Below, one piece after another: positions 56,300-64,000 of a stretch of DNA of 64,000 nucleotides. The position numbers and the translations under genes are program-made. Source of the DNA: Zygnema cylindricum (Eukaryota > Streptophyta > Zygnematophyceae > Zygnematales > Zygnemataceae); the NCBI GenBank assembly GCA_037447655.1, contig JBBHKE010000195.1:1-64000 (forward strand). The letters run 5' to 3'. The notes beneath the pieces are model-generated. The model saw only the letters and a list, made by a program, of their open reading frames with translations. It searched no databases and was not told where the DNA came from. Positions within the stretch are counted from its first letter, which is position 1. Each line of letters starts with the position of its first letter.

Positions 56300-57031
56300 T
56301 ATAAGGGATGAGCTCTATTGGTCCATAAAACTCTCGATTTGGGTCACAAACCGCTCCTTTTGTTGACCTGCAGGTGGACTTCACGCGTGCGAATCCTAAA
56401 GGACAAGCGGGTACAGCGACAGCGGTGCGACGCCGATTTCTGTTGGTCGAAAACAGTACGTTTCGTCGAAGTCGAGGAACATTAAAATTGTGGAATACTG
56501 AATTACATTAACTTTTCTGACGAATCGAGATCCAATAAAATTACATCTTTCTGAGTATCTTCGACAAGCGTGGAATAATAAATTTGGTCCACGTACTGCT
56601 CACATGTGTGGTCGGGTCGCACTCTTTAATGACAAGTCAGCTCGTACAGGCGAAAACTCACGCATGGATTGATTTTTTTGCACTTGGGATGCGTGGACAT
56701 CATTTTTCACACGTGTTATTCCCGCACGCTACTTTAGCTACGTACCCGTACAACGGAGCAATTTTTGATGTTTTCTGTACACGTGGCCCTCTAAAAAGTT
56801 CTGTAAAAACTCAAATGATAGACACAGCCGCGGAAAATCAGGTGAAAATTCTAAAAAGCATTTCTAGCTGTCGGAAAAAGGAAAATTGATTCGTCCAATC
56901 TGCGAGCTGATCCCCAAATAAAATTTGTGACGCTTAAAACAACTGGAATAAAACATGTTTTCACTTACTTTTTTGTCCTTTCCTTTTTTTTCTCATTGTT
57001 TGTAAAACCAGCGTGGTAAATTTTCAATGGC
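56300..57031. other. Intergenic, nothing recognised
   Basis: A 101-codon plus-strand frame at 56584-56889 has no recognisable motif and no splice or promoter context; treated as chance. Confidence 0.4.
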
Positions 57032-57034
57032 TTA

Positions 57035-57833
57035 GGGTAACCTTCCATCAGGCGAAAAGTGGGGTTGTTTACTGGAGAAAGTACCGTTCCGTACTAGGCC
57101 GTACTGTTTTTTTTTTTTTTTTTCAAAAGTTGTTTACTAAAACTTTGTTGGGATTCTCCAGACTTCTTGGAGAGAACTACCACCGTCCGATTTTCAATTT
57201 TCGACGCAAACGCTTCTTGTTTCCAGTACGTAGCTAGTCTCCTCCAACTGTCCTCGGGAGGAGAGTTTGTGATTACTGGACGCGTGTTTTGGTCCACTTG
57301 TAAAGTCAGAGTCGATCCACGACAGACGTGAAGTAATAAACTTACATGTGGCAATTGGAGTGTACCGTGTGACATAAAAGCCAGCCTGTTCGACGACAAA
57401 AAAATCTTGGTTGTATGGTCGACGACAAAAAAAAATTGGTTGTAAGACATCCCGTGACGTCTCCTTCATAAGCGATACAGCGATTCACGTACAAATGGTA
57501 CATCCTTGGACATTTGTACAAACTTTAATTTTGCAACGGTTTTCGTGGCCGTTGATACCACAACAACCGTAAGAACGTTCAGATTGTACATTAGCGTGAC
57601 GCTACTAGATATTTTAATCGGCGTCCGCCCGTACACATACGCAGCTGCGATTTTGTCCTTTTGGAAATGATGATTATTACTGGCGGCTCAGAAGGTCCTA
57701 CGTGGTACCAATCGCAATCTAACACCTCATTCACTGGCACGACCTGATGGAAGGGTGCTACAATTTTTACTCCCAGTAAACGTGTTCGTACGATTACTGG
57801 GAACGCCTGATGGAAGGTTACCCTTATACCATG
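57035..57833. mobile_element. PIF/Harbinger-like MITE, TSD TTA, copy 1
   Basis: Termini GGGTAACCTTCCATCAGGCG and its inverse CGCCTGATGGAAGGTTACCC. Flanking TTA on both sides (57032-57034 and 57834-57836) is the TWA duplication typical of PIF/Harbinger. About 799 bp and nearly identical to 60312-61105. A second CCTGATGGAAGG occurs just inside the right end. Confidence 0.88.
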
Positions 57834-57839
57834 ACCCTG

Positions 57840-58515
57840 GCTCTACAATGGACCAATGGGTCACCGCTCAATAATACTCTTTTGAGACCTAAAACGAGCG
57901 TTTTTCGAACCAATAAACCTAAACCCTAACTGTATCGGTTTTACCGAAATGGGAAAAAAATAATAATAGTCAATAAAATCTCCGTACGTCCGTATAGTCT
58001 GTCGTCGAAAGGAAGTATTAACAAATAGACAATTTAACAAAATAATATTCGCCCTGAATTCCATTGAGAAATGAGAACACACCATCGCGACCGAAAAGTT
58101 AACGGCCGCCTTATGAGTTAAGGCTTTTTTTGAAACACTTTCGTAAAAGTTACACATTCGATAGAGAAACAAGATTCCGATATGTTCGTAACTGCAATCC
58201 ACTCTAAAACTGCAAATCTGTGAAACCCCTGGTCATTAATAGCCGGCAAAGCCGAAAATTCTCTGTCGCTTCCTAAAGTACACGGCAACCTGATCCACGT
58301 CACTCCAAGGGCGCGTACTATTGGTCCATCGCTCTTTTAAGACCTGACTCTGGTCCAAAAAGTGTCATGATGGTGCGGGGCTAACTCCTCGGTTATGAAA
58401 TAGCTAAAAAAAAACTTCAGCGCCGGACATGAACCCGAGGTAGGTGAAATGCTTTGTCAAGGACCACAACGAAAACGAGAAATAACCAGAAAAACCGCAG
58501 AATTTCGTATCGGAT
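57840..58515. other. Intergenic, nothing recognised
   Basis: No gene; overlapping minus-strand frames of 113 and 61 codons have no recognisable features. Confidence 0.4.
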
Positions 58516-58519
58516 CTAT

Positions 58520-59161
58520 TTGCGTGGTTCACACTTGAAAAAGAGGAAAACGGTATGGTATGAAAACGGTACTTGTTTTTGTCCGCGGTGAACTGGCACC
58601 TGACGCTAGCCTACGTCAACTAGCGTGTCGTGATAAGAGCCACTTGCCCGTACGAAAAAGGAAACGCTTTGGGGACATGATATGTGCGAATCCTTCCAAA
58701 CCAGAATGTACTGCCACGCAAGCGTTAGTACAGACCGAAAATAACCGCGAGGGAACTTTGGACAAGCTCTATTTTTTTTTTCCATCGGAGTTTTTTTTTG
58801 TTTTTATGACATTGCGTGTTCCCTTATGTGATTGGTCCCCTAGTTTGTTCATAAGTTTGCGACGGAATGAATTCTTGTACGGTTCACATCCGTGCGCTTC
58901 GTTTTCGAAATTCTTCAAAAACGAAAAAGTGCATTGCGAACATGATGTCTGATGGCTGACGGCAGTTGCCGTTTGCTTTACGCAGCTGTCGAGTTTTAAC
59001 GCATAAAACTGCATCTTTTGTCCGCCGCTACGCTCCAAAACGGTCGAAACCAACCGTCCCAACCGTCACCACCGCGTTTTTTGTCATTTTATGAAATTTG
59101 GCGTACGGATCCCAAAATTTATGACATCGTTTTCCCATTTTTCCAAGTGTGAACCACGCAA
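58520..59161. mobile_element. TIR element with ~33-bp ends (TTGCGTGGTTCACACTTG)
   Basis: TTGCGTGGTTCACACTTG plus AAAAAGAGGAAAACG at 58520-58552 is inverted at 59128-59161 with a few mismatches. About 640 bp. A 130-codon plus-strand frame (58560-58952) inside has no recognised domain. Target-site duplication not certain. Confidence 0.6.
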
Positions 59162-59629
59162 TATTCTCGGTCCGACTGAATATTGCAAAGGGCATCGTAT
59201 ATTATTGTCCTTGCCATATTATATAAATTTTCGATTACTATATATTTCATTATTCGTACTATATCCCGCCTGATTTCCCACGGCTAGGCCAAATCATTGA
59301 GCCTTGGCAACTCTATTTTTGCGGGTCGCAGCTTTTTTCAAAACGAGTGCTTCTTGATACGCAATTGTGAAGATTTTTTTGTCAAAACCGCGATGGTTAC
59401 GACATCTAAAGTACATAACATGATTGAAACGAAAATTTTCTAACAACCACGAAAAGGTATGAGACGAAAATCCCTAAGGACAAAAAGTAAAAATACAAAA
59501 AACGCTAAACAACACTAAAAGCCTAAACTTGGCAAATTGGCCCAATGGGCCCCCCATCCCATCCCTCAGTGTTCTCGAATCTAACGCTGTGCCAAATGAC
59601 GTGGCTAATTTTTAAACCGTTTGAATAAC

Positions 59630-59929
59630 TACACCGTGAATCGCTATTAGCGTTCATAATTCAGCGCCCCCAAATTTTGACCCCAGATTCTTAAATTGTT
59701 AATAATTCTAAAAAGTTTCTAGCATTATTTTAGGTACCACAGTTATTAGGGTTAATAACTGTAATATAGTGCCGTTTGAAATAGTATGGCGTACGGACAG
59801 ATCAGTTTCGTACCATTTTGTACTTTAATAAGTAGAAAAGTACACAAAAAAATTAAAACAGTCGCGTGCGCATGTGCACTTAAAAAACGTGTGACAAAAA
59901 AACTGTGACGTTACACGATTCACGGTGTA
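59630..59929. mobile_element. CACCGTG-family MITE (300 bp)
   Basis: Left end TA-CACCGTGAATCGCTATTAGCG; right end ACGATTCACGGTG-TA. It shares CAGCGCCCCCAAATTTTGACCCC with other members. Non-coding. Confidence 0.75.
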
Positions 59930-60311
59930 GCGTTAACATTTAACTGCGTGAAATCTTCCGGCAGTGCGTGAAAAATTCCGGCAGTGCGGATGTCAGAATC
60001 ACGCGACGTCGTACGATTGCGAGCATTTTATACGTGTAAAGATCTTAATCGCCGACAGTTATTACAGGGAAAATCCCAAATCAGAGTTATTGATAAATTA
60101 GAGTTAATTATTTTTATACAAAAAAATAAAAATCCCAAATTGGCGTTAATAATGCTAATTGTTTTTTAACCCTAATTATATAGCAATTCACAGTGTTGTG
60201 AGAGATCCCATAGTATAGGCGCCATAAGTCTGTGTTCACATTGTCGACGTTTGACCATGTGCGAACAGATTCGCGCGGTTTCCATCGGCATTTACGACGA
60301 ATCGCATCTAA

Positions 60312-61105
60312 GGGTAACCTTCCATCAGGCGAAAAGTGGGGTTGTTTACTGGAGAAAGTACCGTTCCGTACTAGGCCGTACTGTTTTTTTTTTTTTTTTT
60401 TCAAAAGATGTTTACTAAAAATTCGTTGAGATTCTCCAGACTTCTTGGAGAGAACTATCACCGTCCGATTTTCAATTTTCGACGCAAATGCTTCTTGTTT
60501 CCAGTACGTAGCTAGTCTCCTCCAACTGTCCTCGGGAGGAGAGTTTGTGATTACTGGACGCGTGTTTTGGTCCACTTGTAAAGTCAGAGTCGATCCACGA
60601 CAGACGTGAAGTAATAAACTTACATGTGGCAATTGGAGTGTACCGTGTGACATGAAAGCCAGCCTGTTCGACGACAACAACATCTTGGTTGTATGGTCGA
60701 CGACAAAAAAAACTTGGTTGTAAGACATCCTGTGACGTCTCCTTCATAAATGTGCGATACAGCGATTCACGTACAAATGGTACATCCTTGGACATTTGTA
60801 CAAACTTTAATTTTGCAACGGTTTTCGTGGCCGTTGATACCACAACAACCGTAAGAACGTTCAGATTGTACATTAGCGTGACGCTACTAGATATTTTAAT
60901 CGGCGTCCGCCCGTACACATACGCAGCTGCGATTTTGTCCTTTTGGAAATGATGATTATTCTTGGGCGGCTCAAAAGGTCCTACTGGTACCAATCACAAT
61001 CTAACACCTCATTCACTGGCACGACCTGATGGAAGGGTGTTACAAATTTTACTCCCAGTAAACGTGTTCGTACGATTACTGGGAACGCCTGATGGAAGGT
61101 TACCC
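60312..61105. mobile_element. PIF/Harbinger-like MITE, TSD TAA, copy 2, nested
   Basis: Same termini as copy 1, flanked by TAA (60309-60311 and 61106-61108). Sequences on either side (60228-60311 and 61109-61140) match, inverted, contiguous interior sequence of the CACCGTG-family element at 26882-27391, so this copy inserted into a relative of that element. Minus-strand frames up to 204 codons cross it and are shared with copy 1, but resemble no known protein. Confidence 0.88.
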
Positions 61106-61212
61106 TAAGTGCGCTTTCCCCGTCTCGACGACTTCGTTATCTGACACAAGTTTTGTGTACTGTTGAGCAAAAATACAAGAAGTACGGACAAGCATCTCTT
61201 ACATCTCTTACA

Positions 61213-61620
61213 TAGTGTTGGGTATCGAGGACCTTTTGCCGATATTCGATATATATCGAATTTCAGGTACCCGATAATCGATATATCGCTTCGATATATC
61301 GAAAACCAAATCATCGCGATATATCGCCAATATATCGTATTGCCGATATATCGAAAATGAAAATTTTATTTTTTTTTTTCCCCCCCCCCCCCCCCGAGCC
61401 CCCAGGGGGGGGGGGGGGGGCAAATATCCGTAGGATTATCTGTACGGTTTTTTGTACGGTTTTCCGTACTCTGACTGTACGGACACCCAATTCCTGCGAT
61501 ATATATCGCGATAATTTATGTTGGTCCCGGTACAATATATCGAGGAATCTGCTCGATCGATATTCGATATATTGAATATCGAAATTATCGCGATATGAAA
61601 TTACCCGATACCCAACACTA
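61213..61620. mobile_element. hAT-like MITE, TSD TCTCTTACA, youngest copy
   Basis: Left end TAGTGTTGGGTATCGAGG; right end CCCGATACCCAACACTA. The 9 bp TCTCTTACA flank it exactly at 61204-61212 and 61621-61629 (8-bp hAT duplication plus one chance base). 408 bp. It is the tidiest of three family members. Confidence 0.9.
61380..61420. repeat. C16...G16 inverted homopolymer inside the hAT-like MITE
   Basis: Sixteen C (61380-61395), GAGCCCCCA, then sixteen G (61405-61420). It can fold into a very stable hairpin, and each strand can form quadruplex/i-motif structures. Confidence 0.9.
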
Positions 61621-61639
61621 TCTCTTACAGTACACTATT

Positions 61640-63060
61640 TAAATACCTTATGAGTTAGAGTGATTGGCACTTAGGGTATGTCTCCATGTGCCAAAATAAG
61701 GGTTTTTTTTTTTAGTTTTCCTTTAAAACTTAGCGCCTTACCACTTAAGTTCCTACCGTATAGAAAAAAAAAGGTAGAAGTACATTTTGCGTCATCGTCG
61801 AACTTATAATGTACTACATGTTGTCGTCTTATGTTTTTCGACCAACGACCACGACAAGAAACATCATCTTCAAAATTTTCTTTAAATCACAACGGCGATG
61901 GGTTTTAAAACAAAGTATTTTCTCTAAACAAATAGAAACACATATTCGCACGTGTTGTAATTTCTCAAAAAATTCAAACGAATTCATGCGACGACGAAAA
62001 GAACACGATTCGCAAGGTTGGATGGCGGTACGTCTACAATGTCATGGAAAGACATGCGCGTCACAAGAAGTTACAAAAAAAAAGTGCGTCATCACAGATT
62101 GTAGACGTTGACAGCCGTCACAGGCAGTGTCGACGCATCCAATCGTCATACCCCAAAGCAACAATTTCGTTGTTACACCAGGACACCTGAAATCCTGGTC
62201 CGCCGGATCTGTGCTAGAAAACAAAGTAAGTTCGCTGAGTTACATGTACATGGAGATAGGCCCTACGGGAATTGCACCAGTAAATGCACATCATTCAATT
62301 ACACAATGTCACCTAAGAGTTGAATTGTCCATATGTTAAGGTAAAAGAACAAATAGTCATAATCATTGTTGTTTAGTTTCACTGATCGTAATTTATAGGC
62401 GTCGAATTAGCGTTATTAACACATAGCTATTACCGTTGTAAAATTCCACTTTTTTTACCATAATATTGCCGACATATAAGGCCTCAAAATAGTGAGTCTT
62501 TGTGGGAATTAAAAAAAAGTGTCACAATTTTACAATTAGGAAAATGATCCCACAAAGGAAAATCTACCATAAACTAAATATGTTTTTAACACAAGATTTT
62601 ACTGCATATAACAAGCATTGTTGAACTATATTTTTGTACATTATTGCAATCCTTTATAGCCGTTCTAAGTCGTATATTTTTAGACAATATGACAACTGTA
62701 CAAAATTAAGAGGGTTTTGAGATAAATCTATGAACTATCTCTAACGATACCCATTGAACCTATTTAGAAGCACGCGAAAAAATGTGAATGACAAATTTCC
62801 ATTATTTTCCTTCCCCATTATTACTCGATTGGTACGCTGTGTTTCTAACTTTGCTTTAATTTTCTTTCCCGGCACCATATTGGTCAGTGTATAGCTACTT
62901 TGTCGAATAACACGAAATGGTGGTGTGAAATAGTGAATGAGAGGCAACATGAGAGAGCCGTAAGGGCGAGTTGGAATGGCGCTCTCACAGATTTCTTACT
63001 CTTTCGAGAAATGGAATTAAAATTTTGAGATCGCTAGAAAAAGAAATCGCACTAAATGCA
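61640..63060. other. Intergenic; contains the inverted dispersed repeat copy at 62030-62150
   Basis: No gene recognised. 62030-62150 carries the inverted match to 31070-31190 (CTACAATGTCATGGAAAGAC, ATTGTAGACGTTGACAGCCG). The rest is AT-rich. Confidence 0.5.
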
Positions 63061-63064
63061 AGCG

Positions 63065-63065
<1 letters not shown>

Positions 63066-63111
<46 letters not shown>
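63066..63111. repeat. (AT)n microsatellite
   Basis: About 45 bp of pure AT repeats. Confidence 0.95.
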
Positions 63112-63118
<7 letters not shown>

Positions 63119-63489
63119 CATTTCGACAACGATAGCACTTTACTTTAAAACACATCTCTAATATGTTTTTAGGTCAATTTTGAAATTGACGTGGCATGAT
63201 ATGGTTGTGGGTCCGAAACCTCAAGACGACAATATGAAGTACATCTTAAGTTTGATGCAGACGCAAAATTATACTTTCTTTTTTTCTCTTTTTTTATGCG
63301 GTTGTAACGTCATGGGTACAACAGTAAGTTTTTGAGGAAAAGGAAAAAGACGACCCTTACTTCGGCCCATAAGGCTGTAAGACGATGTAATCGAAACTTT
63401 TAAAAGCAACTTTGGACTTTAGGGACTATTCTCAGCACTATTTGTTTATAGTGTTCCAATGGCCGAAATCGAAATCGTTACTTAATACT

Positions 63490-63615
63490 TCGTTACACTC
63501 AATTTGTGACAATTGTAGACGTTTATAAAACTTTCGACGGTCGTAGACGTTTACAGAACTTGCGACAAATTGTAGATGTCGACAAAACTAGTGACATTTT
63601 AGATGTCTACCAATG
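63490..63615. repeat. GTAGACGTTTACAGAACTT minisatellite, about 28-bp units
   Basis: Four imperfect units: TTGTAGACGTTTATAAAACT, GTCGTAGACGTTTACAGAAC, TTGTAGATGTCGACAAAACT, TTTTAGATGTCTACC. The TGTAGACGT core also appears in the dispersed repeats at 31070 and 62030. No gene up to the window end; GA-rich tract at 63848-63895. Confidence 0.65.
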
Positions 63616-64000
63616 TATGTTGTCAAACTGCTTCGTCAAAATTTTATGACATTAAAGTTTTAGGGTTTTGTAACATTGTGATGTGATGCTCACTTGTGAC
63701 AATGTCGAGACCACTAATCTTATAACTTTATGACATGGTTTCATGATTTCGTTTTTTTGTTATACTCGATATACCATGAAACTACGCTCGAAGGTATTAG
63801 AAAAGAAAAAATATAAAAAAAACATTTAATCCATTTCACTCAAAAAAGAGGGAGAGAGGAGCGACGAAGTGAGAGGGAGGGACAAAGACGGAGACTACAT
63901 CAAATTTTATAAAGGACTCATGAATGAAAGTGGTGATCTAATTTTTTATGTACATGCGTTTGACGAGCAGGAGAAAAAAATGGTTGTATTCGCTCTCGTG

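Noticed and set aside
60114-60728. 204-codon minus-strand frame crossing a Harbinger-like MITE
   Set aside because: Shared with the other MITE copy only because the DNA is nearly identical. No known domain, and it runs out of the element into unrelated sequence.

Overview
This is a nuclear eukaryotic window, AT-rich and intron-rich, full of dinucleotide (GA/CT) tracts and small DNA transposons, with two 10-N assembly gaps (30657-30666 and 52746-52755). The green/plant lineage is the best fit. The largest gene reads exon by exon as a plant-type SABRE protein. Four copies of the plant promoter motif AAACCCTAA (telo-box) sit just upstream of another gene, and one copy sits upstream of SABRE. Which green organism (charophyte alga, bryophyte, lycophyte or other) cannot be fixed from the sequence alone.

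Left third, minus strand: a SABRE/BLTP2 (Hobbit, FMP27) bridge-like lipid-transfer gene begins at 20898 and runs off the left edge. Sixteen exons in compatible phase encode about 2,370 residues. Its introns hold a degenerate CATTCAACTC satellite, an (ATG)n block, GA tracts and small MITEs. Upstream, 21.2-27.4 kb is a transposon cluster: several terminal-inverted-repeat elements with target-site duplications and a decayed non-LTR retroelement with a REL-type endonuclease domain.

Middle, minus strand: an F-box protein with a C-terminal zinc-ribbon-like domain (28467-29571, 5' end unresolved), then an 11-exon Nudix hydrolase of the NUDT14/UDP-sugar pyrophosphatase type (32592-38828). A small two-exon gene of unknown function lies on the plus strand at 40139-40790.

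Right half: a DDE_1-type (pogo/Tigger-like) DNA transposon (transposase 42508-47579, minus) is flanked by tandem repeats rich in palindromic GTCGTCGC/GCGACGAC and carries a second, unrecognised ORF in its large intron. A plus-strand GH26-like glycoside hydrolase gene (about 49.6-52.3 kb) stops at an assembly gap. After the gap comes a second decayed copy of the retroelement. From 55 to 61.6 kb there are MITE families with clear target-site duplications, including a PIF/Harbinger-like pair and hAT-like elements. The last 2 kb hold only simple repeats.

A recurring oddity is tandem duplication of small exons inside pyrimidine- or purine-rich introns, seen independently in the Nudix gene and the GH26 gene. 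The host genes do not form an operon or an obvious pathway. The window is ordinary host genes separated by transposable elements.
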